Positions 33,132-43,631 of a stretch of 64,000 nucleotides of DNA are shown piece after piece. The stretch spans positions 171,894,923 through 171,958,922 of the forward strand of contig NC_050097.1 in NCBI RefSeq assembly GCF_902167145.1. The letters are read 5' to 3'. A model generated the notes under the pieces. That model did not search any database. It was not told where the DNA came from and was given only the letters and a program-made list of their open reading frames with translations. A program made the position numbers and the translations under genes. This DNA comes from Zea mays. Its lineage: Eukaryota; Streptophyta; Magnoliopsida; Poales; Poaceae. Numbering within the stretch: position 1 is the first letter of the stretch; every line of letters starts with the position of its first letter.

Positions 33132-33215
33132 GTTGTGAGGAAGTTTCACACTTTGTTAATCTACTCTAAAGCTTTATTTTGTTAAATTTGCGAAACTCAT
33201 GTCCATCCTCTTTAT
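33132..33215. other. flank of outer element, continuation of the relic at 13746-14704
   Basis: Short AT-rich stretch with no feature beyond its likely continuity with 14704. Confidence 0.3.
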
Positions 33216-33341
33216 GCCTTATTCGGTTGCACGAGGACCAGAGGGGGTTGAGGGGGATTAAATCTCTTTCTATTCAATTTTGACTAGCAAAAGATTAATC
33301 TTCTCTAATCTGCTTCAATTCACTCCTAAATGAATAAGCCC
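33216..33341. mobile_element. palindromic MITE
   Basis: Ends GCCTTATTCGG and, inverted, GGCTTATTCATTT. Internal arms with GGGGGATTAAATCTCT and its degraded complement make a foldback of about 126 bp. Typical of abundant grass MITEs with GCCTTATTCGGTT ends. Superfamily uncertain. Confidence 0.65.
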
Positions 33342-33835
33342 TTAGGTGATATTAAGATCCTCCTAATAATGAGGCCCTCATAGCCTCTTTAGCGATTTTG
33401 AGATCTGTGAACTTAGTTTTTTCAATGCACTCATACAAATGATCGGCGTCTGTATTCATTTAGCTAAACGTACGTGTATATGCAAGTGCCTGGGTGTGTA
33501 CCGTGATTAGAAAAAAGATAACACAGTTGCCTTGTTAACTAATAATAGTATAATAGTATCCATATTTTAATACTTGAGTGGGTTAAGCGTAGAAAAATAT
33601 ACAAACACACGGATATGTTCTCTGCTAAAATTTGTGCATACAATCTCTAGGTTTAGTGATTCTTCGGCACTTTTTGTTCCGTATGGAACAGAAGAAAGAG
33701 TAGTGATATCGATGGTGTTTAGTACTCCGTTTGTATAAAAAAGAACATCCAAATAATTTGAACTAGTAGCTGGCGCGCGCCCTACACGCGCAGAGTGATT
33801 TAAACATATATATCTAGGCCTCCGAAGGTATCCTA
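33342..33835. other. intergenic, nothing recognised
   Basis: AT-rich sequence without supported genes. An open frame at 33567-33851 (minus) overlaps the RBOH-derived exon only at its edge and is not itself meaningful. Confidence 0.4.
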
Positions 33836-34990
33836 AACTCAGCAATCTCATTCATAACTTCTTCGAACCATTCGAAAGATCCTTGCTCTCTAGTGACCCA
33901 GTAGAAGAAGACCCTCTTGAACCGTTGTTCCTGAAGTTGCCTATCTCAGAGCCATGAATGCTTTTCACCTCATGTTTTACCAACTCAGTCAGTTCTGAGC
34001 TATTAATTATCCTAGAGTTTCTTAATGGTATACAAATGCATTATAAAGGAAAATTACTTTGTTGGATTTTAGGTTGTTCAACATATTCTTCAATACGCTG
34101 ATGAAAGGAGTTGCTCTTATTGCAAGACCAATAAGCAGAAGAATGTCATATTTCCTGTAATGTTGTGTTGGTGCACCGTTTGGCCCATCTATATAGACCT
34201 TAGGGAACTTATAGGAAACACAACAAAGTTGGCCATGGTAATAATTCTTAAAGTTGCAGGAACTTCTAAAAAATGTCGATGTGTAGGGTATGCAATAAAG
34301 AAGTTAAGCACCTAGAGTTCTCTATCTAGGCGTCTGCCACAACTATGGTTGTAGTTTAAAGTCTTGCAAGAGCCTCTTGGAAGTTACTTGTGCCTGGCAA
34401 GCTTGTGAGAATAATCCATTTTTTATTTGTAGTAGTCCCCATTATTCTGCTATTTTAAGAATAGTACTGCTACTCTTCCAACTCTAAACAGTTTTGCTGC
34501 CTCAAACTAATCTTCCCAAAGAATCAAAAGTTCGGATGTCCGGTCACCCAACGTGCGGATATGCACATTCAAGTAGTTATCTCCTGGTGCCAGAGTTATA
34601 GAGAAGGGGTGCCTGCATATATGGGAAAACTGTAAGCAAGAACCATAGATAAATTACTTCTTGGATATGTTTGCAATAATTAATAAAAAGGATACCTGTC
34701 GAAAGGCAAGACATGGTATTTTACAAAAAAATGCATTCCACTCTTGTACTTGAAACCCTGTGGCTTCTTCATGTGAATAGAGAGCACATCTCCCAGATAA
34801 ATTGCTGCTTGCATGCACATAATAGCATTTGATTAATAACTGACAATCTGAAACTCTGAATGAGCCAAATCAATATAGTTCAATAGCTTACCTCACAATA
34901 CATGAATGGTAGTTGTTCTCATGAAATTTCCTGATGACTCTTTCATAGGCATTGAAGAGGGTAGGGAAAATCGGGTGCATCCATGTCCGA
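33836..34990 (-). pseudogene. RBOH (plant NADPH oxidase) gene fragment, five exon pieces with introns
   Basis: Minus-strand pieces match the C-terminal FAD/NADPH half of respiratory burst oxidases. Exon A (34990-34892) has FNAYERVIRKF; exon B (34807-34696) has GDVLSIHMKKPQGFKYKSGM; exon C (34612 to about 34515) has [19 protein letters not shown]; piece D (about 34240-34070) has [11 protein letters not shown] and [14 protein letters not shown]; piece E (about 34017-33836) has [19 protein letters not shown]. Splice sites remain: donor GTAAGC after A, acceptor CAAG before B, donor GTATCC after B, acceptor TGCAG before C. Intact RBOHs are plasma-membrane superoxide producers of about 900 aa; N-terminal EF hands, the haem-binding helices and the last exon are absent here. 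Because introns are kept, this is a DNA-level copy, not a retrocopy. GIGATP is altered to AIRATP, and no ORF joins the parts. Confidence 0.85.
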
Positions 34991-35965
34991 AACAAACAAT
35001 TGAGATCATATGTTATTTTGCTCGCGCCTTACAGAGTCTTTTACTGATGCATTTATACGTTCAACAAAGCGTTAACATGAATTATAGAATATAGATTTCC
35101 AAAATTTGTATACGCAGCAGTAGCAGGAAGGCAACAAAAAGCTTCCCGTTTGGATGCAATCCTCTGAAAAATGGAAGTAAAGAAGAAGAGGAGAGAAGAG
35201 AAAAGGGGAGAGGGAAAAATGAAAAAATGATGTAGTTAGGAAATCTAAATTAGTAGTAACCGATAGCTAAGATACGTACATGTATTCTATATCTCTGATT
35301 ATACAACTTGTATTCCCCACGAAAACATGAACCATCTATGTCGTTTTCCTCCTCGTGAGCATGCGAACACTTCTGGCCAACATAATGTAGAATTCCAAGA
35401 TGCACGCATGCACAAACGCCCTTCTCCTATATGTGCATGTGCAACCTTCCACCCAATAGCAACTTTCCTTTGTCACCGCACATCGGCTAGCAAACCCGTC
35501 TAGAACCAAAACTGAACCCAATTAGCAGGAGATTGAAAATGATGGAAGGGAAGGCAACGCATGGGGCAGTGGAGGGGGAGCATACCAATCGTGGCTTCCG
35601 TTGAGAGTGACGGCATCGCCCGTCTTCTTGGCCACATCAACGACGCTGTCGCTTTTTCCGTTTTCCCAACATCCTCTTCGCGTGCCTTCTAGAATAGCAC
35701 TGTTGCTTTATCCGATGGGCTGTATGAGATGTGTCTGTGACCGTTGGATTAGGATCATGCGGCTGAAGCCAAAAGTGTAGACGTGGACGCACCTAAGGGC
35801 CAATTTGCTCCGGGCTTTAATATATAGAAATTTTATTCAAAATTATAAAAAGTGTTAATAATTATAACATGTACTATTAAATTAAGTATAGAACATAAAT
35901 TTTGTTAAACTTATTTGGCTATCTATTCGAAATTGATTAAATTTGAACTTCTTTTCTGACGTGAA
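34991..35965. other. intergenic; no supported gene
   Basis: Sequence between the RBOH fragment and the Helitron-like terminus. A GC-richer patch at 35500-35700 could be a decayed exon (minus), but nothing is recognisable. The last 150 bp are very AT-rich. Confidence 0.4.
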
Positions 35966-36020
35966 TCTCTACTCCTATAAAGCATAGGTTTTTCTAGTTT
36001 CTACCGTCGTCCCTTTTAAA
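35966..36020 (+). mobile_element. candidate Helitron 5' terminus
   Basis: TCTCTACTCCTATAAAG preceded by A resembles the maize Helitron 5' consensus (TCTMTAYTAMYH) with one mismatch, and is followed by TTTCTACCGTCGTCCC, common near these ends. Gene fragments lie downstream in the expected direction. A CTRR terminus with hairpin was not found before 38.6 kb, so the far end is undefined. Confidence 0.5.
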
Positions 36021-36264
36021 AAGTTATTATATTGTTTTCCTAATCTAACTCACTTTTGCAAAAAAAAGTCCTTATACTTCTTCTCATCTAACTTGCGGAC
36101 CAACTTATTCTAGGCAACCACGCACAGGAAAAACACACCAGTCAGATTCAATTATGCTCAGGTGTGTATATATTGGTTTCACCCTTCATTTCCTTCCAAT
36201 TCAGATTACGACGACAACCGCTTTCTCATGTCTTGCCCCTTCCTGAGGTAACGCAGACACCGCG

Positions 36265-36480
36265 ATGGCCGCCTCTCTCCTCCACTCCGCCACTCCCTCG
36301 CTCTAGAGCTCCACCCAACCCGCTCGCGCGAGCAACATTGCCTTTTACCCCCTCGCATCCACCCCATCCCTACGCGTTACGCACTCCTCTTTCTCATCCA
36401 ATTGTCGCCTCGAGATTTCACTCCGGGCGATCTCGGTCGATTGCCGTTTCGCCAGGATGATAGCACTTTGGGACCGCCGC
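36265..36480 (+). pseudogene. captured fragment resembling an organelle transit peptide
   Basis: From the ATG at 36265 the frame reads MAASLLHSATPSL, then a stop (TAG), then a Ser/Thr/Arg-rich, acid-poor stretch to about codon 70 (SSTQPARASN, SSFSSNCRLEISLR). This composition is that of a chloroplast or mitochondrial targeting peptide. The parent gene is not recognised. The in-frame stop and the lack of any catalytic domain mark it as a fragment. It lies 300 bp inside the candidate Helitron. Confidence 0.45.
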
Positions 36481-36875
36481 ATCGGTGTTGCCCTATAGCA
36501 TGGGAGCAAACCATGAGTCAACCCTCTCTCAGACGTTTTTTGTTTCTCCCCAGCTAATTGTTGGTATTTTCCCTTCCCCCTTTTCTCTATGTCGCCACCA
36601 TCATTTGACAAAATGAGTGTAGAATATATGTTGTATGGTGATGCCGATTTTGATTGTTTGGTTCCTCATGATGTGTTTGTTCACTCTATAATGGTAAATT
36701 TTATGGTTTAGTCTCTTGAATGTCGGTGCTAGAACCAGGACAAGCACAACCTCACCGTCAACTACAAGAAGATCAAGAAGGAGTGTGACGCTGCGACCTA
36801 TTGTGAGTTGTCCCATCTTGGCCTCACCGGTTGTGGTATCACGATGGTGGCATTGTTAGGCCAATCAGAGTGACT
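36481..36875 (+). other. possible unidentified exon pieces inside the candidate Helitron
   Basis: A stretch near 36733-36800 reads NQDKHNLTVNYKKIKKECD in one frame, bordered by an AG acceptor-like site. It looks exonic but I cannot assign a family. Confidence 0.3.
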
Positions 36876-37034
36876 ATGGCGACTGCCATGTTCATCGCCC
36901 TCGCAGCGTTCGGATCTGCCTCATCCTCTCACAAGTCCTTCATGAAGTCCACCATCTCCGTCCATGATGATGATGTCGCCATCTTCTCCAAGTCATGCTA
37001 CCGCCCTCGTACGTGCCCCGTACGTTTGGAGTAA
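36876..37034 (+). pseudogene. glutaredoxin (CPYC type) N-terminal gene fragment
   Basis: The frame from the ATG at 36876 reads a short hydrophobic leader (MATAMFIALAAFGSAS), then KSFMKSTISVHDDDVAIFSK, the N-terminus of plant C4/C3-type glutaredoxins, just up to where the CPYC redox motif should stand. Here the motif is scrambled (SCYRPRTCPV) and a TAG follows, so the active site and the rest of the fold are missing. Intact glutaredoxins reduce disulfides with glutathione and are about 110-135 aa. Further downstream no second exon is clear. The fragment runs in the same direction as the Helitron-like terminus, which fits gene capture. A decayed local duplicate is an alternative. Confidence 0.72.
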
Positions 37035-38615
37035 GAGAGTGTATACGCTGCAAATGGCGTTTTCCAAGCCCACCCTATATTTACCGTCATTGATGAGGTG
37101 CCACACTGTGGTGTTTTCTCTACTGCATGTGTTGGTAGCGTTTGATTTACGGTCCTCACTACGGATAGTCTTACAACTCACCTCGTCCTAAATCCTTAGA
37201 TGTATGTCTTTTTTCCTTGCGGAGCTCCAACTGCGCAGGATGAACGCACCGTCGGTCCTCTTTTCTCTACAACAACTTTTTAATAGAATATTTTAGCAGT
37301 TGCTATGCTCCTGGATGTTTCATTCGGTCTATCATTTTGGTGTGCTAGAATTTAAATTTGAGATTGGAGCTTGATGGGCTTTCTCTAATTCATTTGATGT
37401 ACTTTTATCTTGTATTGTCGATTTCAGTCGTAGGTCCACTCATTTGTCTTGAGTAATTACTTGAATTTTCCATTTCAGAGAAGCTTGAGGCATGAACAGA
37501 GCGTTGAGCAAGGTACATGAACTTTTACTTCGTTTACCACATAAGAGCATGTGGTTCATTATACAATAATATTTTATTGAATAATTTGTATGTTGTCGCA
37601 ACACGTGATCATTGAGTCATTGTACTAAAAATAAGATTACAACCTAGTATAAGATTACAACCTAGTATGAAAGTGTTATTTGTTATGGCCTAACTCTGTC
37701 GGTGTCACAACAGGGACTATTCAATGATGACAATTTATATTTGAAGTCGTGTAGGTATATTGTATGTGATATGATGTGCACTAAACTGTCTAACTGACCA
37801 CTGACTCTATTTTATGCATGTGCTTTAAGCGCTTGGTCTCTTAGCCGCAAAGTTGCTAACCGAGAAGGTAATCATAGGCGGTCTCTTTTGAGTTTAGAAG
37901 AGTTTATGGTGTTTGTGATACATCATAAAGTATTAAAGTTCGTGTACCTAACAACTTTATGCAAATTAACGAAAGGAAAAGCCAGCTCTTAATCAGCTAG
38001 ATGCAGGGATACACCTGGCCACCGTTACATTACTCAACCAGTACAATGCCCATACATTATGAGGACGCAGAATCATATTTGATGGTATTAATTGGGATGG
38101 AACAGGCTCTACCAGCAGTGCATGTTTGAACGACACGTGAGAGACCAGTAAACCAGTGTGGCGAACCCTCTAAAATATACCTATAAAAATATAAATTTAA
38201 TATCAAAGTGAACATGGTTCACATACCAGATATTAAACTGATGTCGAGAAAGGTATGAGTTGAAAAGGAGACCGACCCTTTTTTTATGGCTTCATGGTCG
38301 CTCGTGCTGTTTCAGTTAGCGGAGTGGTACTGTGTGGGAGTGCTAGGCTACGTGTGGCTTCCTGTTATATTGGGTTTGGTTGGTTTCTTAAGATCCATCT
38401 GTAAAGTAATGTTCTATAGCTGAGAGGGATAGACCTACGTGTTTCACGCATGACACACGTTGTATGAAAAGTATGCTTTAGACTACGTTCAATGGTCCCC
38501 ACCAACCTTCCCCTCCCTTTGGTGTGGTGGATACAGATCCATGCGAGCGCATTCATCGGTCACCCCTACATCTGCTACATTACAAGCAGTGAGCACAGTA
38601 CAACGCCAGAACACA
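37035..38615. other. intergenic or remainder of candidate Helitron; nothing recognised
   Basis: 1.6 kb of AT-rich sequence with no protein similarity I can support, no tandem repeats and no clear Helitron 3' hairpin plus CTRR. Confidence 0.4.
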
Positions 38616-38653
38616 CAGTGGCGGACCCAGCTACTACACTTAGGGTGTGCCAG
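38616..38653 (+). mobile_element. left end of a TIR-type element interrupted by Copia
   Basis: CAGTGGCGGACCCAGC, a terminus type common in grass DNA transposons, followed by CTTAGGGTGTGCC. It continues after the Copia at 47168 and ends near 47325 with a degraded inverted copy (GCTGTGTCTGTCCCTGTG). Superfamily not determined. Confidence 0.45.
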
Positions 38654-39979
38654 TGAGAGCACCTAGAGGGAGGGTGAATAGGTGATCCTGTAAAATCAAA
38701 TACTAAATAGCCACAAACTTGATTATAGAGGTGTTAGTGAAATCAAGTGGCTATTGAACACGCTCGTGCGAACAAGACAATCACACGAAGCAACACATGA
38801 GACACGCGATTTTTATCCCGTGGTTCGGCCAAGTAACACTTGCCTACTTCCACGTTGTGGCGTCCCAATGGACGAGGGTTGCACTCAACCCCTTTCAAGT
38901 GATCCAATGATCAACTTGAAAACCACGATATTTTCCTTTACAGTGTCTTTCCCGGTTGCGAGGAATCTCCACAATTTGGAGTCTCTTGCCCTTACAATAG
39001 AGATCACAAAGAAGCACAAGAGTAAGGTAGAAAAAGCAACACACACAAGACTCAAGTTCGCAGCAAAATCACGCACACACGTGAAGAGGTGAGCACACAA
39101 CACATCGTGAAGAGTTTACAACTCGAAAGTGCTCAAATCTCAAGAACTATGATCAGAATGCGTGAGTGCAGAGTCTATGTGCCTTAGGATGTTTCTTGTA
39201 AGCTTGGTGTACAGCTCCATGCGCCTAGGGGTCCCTTATAGCCCCAAGGCAGCTAGGAGCCGTTGGAGATCAATTTGGAAGGCCATTCTTGCCTTCTGTC
39301 GAGTGGTGCACCGGACAATCACTGTTCATGTCCGGTGCACGATCTCCTTCCATATCGGGCACAGCCGACCGTTGCTCCTCGGGGCCGGTTGGCGCACCGG
39401 ACACTGTCCGATGCACACCGGACAGTCCGGTGCCCCCATTCGACCGTTGGAGCGGGCCACGTGTTGCACGTTGATCGCGAGGACGATCGTTGGCCGCTGG
39501 CGCCGTTGGCTCACCGGATAGTCCGGTGCACTACCGGACAGTCCGATGAATTATAGCCACGTCACCTTTTCCTTTTCCCGAGAGCGACGAGTTCGTCGCT
39601 GACGACTCACCGGACAGTCCGGTGCTCCACCGGACAGTCCAGTGAATTATAGCCGTACAACTCTGTTGATTCCCGAGAGCAGTTGGTTCACCGTCGGCCA
39701 GCCTAGGGCACCGGACACTGTCCGGTGTGCCAGGCCGAGCTGGAGTTCGACTGCACACAGCCAAGACTTTTCCATTGCATTTCTTCTTCTCTTAGCCCTG
39801 TTTCTAGCACTTAGACAAACACATTAGTATACAAAATAATATACTAAGTCTAGAAACATACCTTGTACTTTGATTTGCACTTTTCACACATTTAGCACAT
39901 AAGGACTCAATTAATATGTGTTGGGCATTTAATCACCCAAATACTTATAGAAATTGCCCAAGGGCACATATCCCTTTCA
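38654..39979 (-). repeat. 3' LTR of third Copia element
   Basis: 1,326 bp. Several CACCGGACAGTCCGGTG-type palindromes at 39300-39730. TATA-like CTATAAGGGACCCC with GGGG on the other side near 39229-39248 (a decayed hairpin). Confidence 0.87.
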
Positions 39980-40656
39980 ATCTCCCCCTTTTTGGTGATT
40001 TATGCCAACACATTAAAAAACAATAAAAGAAGTGCAACATCAATGCAATTGAAGACCAAATTGTTTTTGCTTATGATTTGGCATATTTGGATCACTCTTT
40101 GCCACCACTTGGTTTGTTTTTGAAAATCAAATTCTTTTTCCTATCTCTAAGTCAAACACACTTGTTTGGGCAAATAGAGAGATATCCCAAGAGTGAAATT
40201 GATCAAGTGCCAAAAACTCCCCCTTTTTCCCATAATTAAAATTCTCCCCCATAAGAGACCAAATTTTGCAATAAGAGTATTTTGGACAAATTACAAATTC
40301 TAACTCTACTATTTTCAAAATTCTCAAGTGGTTGGCTGATCCATTTGCTTTGGCTACTATTTTCAAAATTCTCAAGTGGTTGGCTTGGCTGATCCATTTG
40401 CTTTGGCCTTAATTTCTCCCCCTTTGGCATTAAGCACCAAAACGGGATTATTTTTGGCCCTTTAACCCCATTGCCTCACCAAAAATGTCAATTAAGAGCA
40501 AAAGGGCAACGAGAGCATAAGTATGAACTTGGAATTAAATACACTAATACCGGAGTGCAGTGGAAGTCTTTGCGGCGTCCAAGTTCATTTTCCCTTTCAA
40601 TGTACCTTTGAGACTACATCAAGTGTACTTAAACAAACAAATTAGTCTCAAAGGGA
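39980..40656 (-). other. post-pol spacer of third Copia element
   Basis: Non-coding. Contains repeated CTCCCCCTTT-type tracts (polypurine on the element strand) near 39982, 40218, 40243 and 40425. A direct repeat of about 54 bp (CTATTTTCAAAATTCTCAAG plus GTGGTTGGCT) occurs at 40308 and 40353. Confidence 0.7.
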
Positions 40657-43620
40657 TCAAGTTGTAACACATCTCCCCCTAAACATGTGCATCATTTGCA
40701 TATGGACTTGTGAGGTCCAGGGATCACTTGTACAACTTGAGCACCATAAATAGATAACAAATGATGTAAATGCATAAAGTAACATGATCAAAGGCATAGA
40801 ACACATGTACGCTATAGATCGATCCAAGTTACGCGAATCTAAGACATTTAGCTCATTACGCAACCTGCAAAACCTTTTCTCATCTAAAGGCTTAGTGAAG
40901 ATATCGGCTAGCTGGTTCTCGGTGCTAATGTGATACACATCGATATCTCCCTTTTGCTGGTGGTCTCTCAGGAAGTGATGCCGGATGTCTATGTGCTTAG
41001 TGCGGCTGTGTTCAACAGGATTATCCGTCAAGCGGATTGCACTCTCATTGTCACATAGAAGTGGGACTTTGCTCAGATTGTAGCCAAAGTCCCGGAGGGT
41101 TTGCCTCATCCAAAGTAGTTGCGCGCAACACTGTCCTGCGGCAACGTACTTGGCCTCAGCGGTGGATAGGGCAACAAATGTTTGTTTCTTGGAACTCCAG
41201 GACACCAGAGACCTTCCTAGAAATTGGCACGTCCCTGATGTACTCTTCCTATCAACCTTGCATCTGGCATAGTCAGAGTCTGAGTATCCAATCAAGTCAA
41301 AGTTAGACCCCTTTGGATACCAGATCCCGAAGCAAGGCGTAGAAACTAAATACCTAAGAATTCGCTTAACAGCCACAAGGTGACACTCCTTGGGGTCGGA
41401 TTGATATCTAGCACACATGCATACACTAAGCATAATGTCCGGTCTACTAGCACAAAGATAAAGTAATGAACCTATCATGGACCGGTATGCCTTTTGATCA
41501 ACGGACTTACCTCCTTTGTTGAGGTCAACATGCCCGTTAGTTCCCATTGGTGTCTTCGCGGGCTTGGTGTCCTTCATCCCAAACCTCTTGAGAAGATCCT
41601 GAGTGTACTTCGTTTGGGAGATGAAGGTGCCGTCTTTGAGTTGCTTCACTTGGAACCCAAGAAAGTAGGTCAACTCGCCCATCATCGACATCTCGAACTT
41701 TTGCGTCATCACCCTGCTAAACTCCTCACAAGACTTTTGATTAGTAGAACCAAATATTATGTCATCAACATAAATTTGGCAAACAAAGAGATCACCATTA
41801 CATGTCTTTGTGAAAAGAGTGGGATCGGCTTTCCCAACCTTGAAAGCATTAGAAATAAGGAAGTCTCTAAGGCATTCATACCATGCTCTTGGGGCTTGCT
41901 TTAGTTCATAGAGCGCCTTAGAGAGCTTGTACACATGGTCGAGATACCTATCATCCTCAAAGCCAGGGGGTTGTTCCACGTATACCTCCTCCTTGATTGG
42001 CCCATTGAGGAAAGCGCTCTTTACGTCCATTTGAAATAGCCTAAAAGAATGGTGAGCGGCATAGGCTAATAAAATTCGAATTGACTCTAGCCTAGACACA
42101 GGAGCAAAAGTCTCCTCGAAATCGAAACCTGCGACTTGGGCATAACCTTTTGCCATAAGTCGAGCCTTGTTTCTTGTCACCACTCCGTGCTCGTCTTGCT
42201 TGTTGCGGAACACCCACTTGGTTCCCACAGTGTTTTGCTTTGGACGTGGCACCAAGCTCTAGACTTCATTTCTCTTGAAGTTGTTGAGCTCTTCCTGCAT
42301 GGCCAACACCCAGTCCGGATCCTGCAAGGCCTCTTCTATCCTAAAAGGCTCAATAGAAGAGACAAACGAGTAATGCTCACAAAAATTAGCTAAACGTGAG
42401 CGAGTAGTTACTCCATTGCTGATATCACCCAGAATTTGATCGACGGGGTGATGTCTTTAGATCGACGCTCGGACTTGAGTTGGAGGGGCCCGTGGTGCTT
42501 TTTCCTCCATCATTAGATCTTCCTGTGCTCCCCCTTGATCCTGCCCTTCTTCTTGAGGTACCTGTACATCATCTTGAGTTGGGGGATGCACCGTTGTTGA
42601 GGAAGATGGTTGATCTTTTTCATGTGGTTCCTGTGGTCGCACATCGCCTATCGCCATCATGCGCATTGTGTCCGTCAGAACTTCATCTTCATCTATGTCA
42701 TCAAGATCAACTTGCTCTCTTAGAGAGCCATTAGTCTCATCAAATACAACGTCGCTAGAGACTTCAACTAATCCTGATGATTTGTTGAAGACTCTATACG
42801 CCTTTGTATTTGAGTCATATCCTAGTAAAAACCCTTCTACTGCCTTGGGAGCAAATTTAGAGTGTCTACCTTTCTTCACTAGAATGTAGCATTTGCTCCC
42901 AAATACACGAAAGTAAGAGACATTGGGTTTGTTACCGGTAAGGAGTTCGTAGGAGGTCTTCTTGAGGAGGCAATGCAGATAGAGCCGGTTTATGGCGTGT
43001 CAGGCTGTGTTTACAGCTTCCGACCAAAACCGCTCAGGCATTTTGTACTCTCCAAGCATTGTTCTCGCCATGTCAGTCAACGTCCTGTTCTTCCTCTCTA
43101 CCACACCATTTTGCTGTGGTGTATAGGGAGCAGAGAATTCGTGCTTGATGCCTTCCTCCTCAAGAAACTCTTCGACTTGTAGATTCTTGAACTCGGACCC
43201 GTTGTCGCTCTTTATCTTTTTCACCTTTAGCTCAAATTCGTTTTGAGCCCTCCTTAGAAAGTGTTTTAGGGTTCCTTGGGTTTCTGATTTGTCCTGCAAA
43301 GAGAACACCCAAGTGAAGCGGGAAAAATCATCAACAATTACAAGACCATACTTACTTCCCCTGATGCTAAGGTAGGCAACGGGTCCAAAGAGATCCATGT
43401 GAAGAAGCTCCAGTGGTCTTGATGTTGTCACCACGTTCTTGCTGTGATGAGTTCTTCCCACCTGTTTTCTTGCCTGACATGCTTGGTTCCTATCTCCAAA
43501 GATGATCGTATCCTGGGAATCCTTGTTCTTGACGTAGGAGGTGAACATCTTCTTCTCCCCCGTCATGTGGTTTGTGCATCCGCTGTCGATTATCCAGCTA
43601 GAGCCCCCGAATGCATAAAC
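40657..43620 (-). pseudogene. pol pseudogene of third Copia element
   Basis: Minus strand, opening with GTTTATGCATTCGG at 43620. Protease ([11 protein letters not shown]) is followed at once by FGDRNQ fused to ACQARKQVG: the segment matching 5128-5517 of the Opie-like element (390 nt, 130 codons, including GAG-pre-integrase) is deleted in frame near 43483. Integrase continues ([21 protein letters not shown]) to a stop near 43000. A linker piece is at 42879-42457, and a 532-aa open reverse transcriptase plus RNase H (42255-40657) keeps [38 protein letters not shown] and DNESAI, with a C-terminal extension past LDSRNLD. The broken integrase and missing zinc region make it inactive, although the RT half is unusually intact. 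Confidence 0.87.
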
Positions 43621-43631
43621 CTGCAAGGAAT

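Noticed and set aside
35880..35900. Second Helitron 5' end on the minus strand (TCTATACTTAAT)
   Set aside because: It is preceded by T rather than A on its strand and lacks further similarity to Helitron ends.
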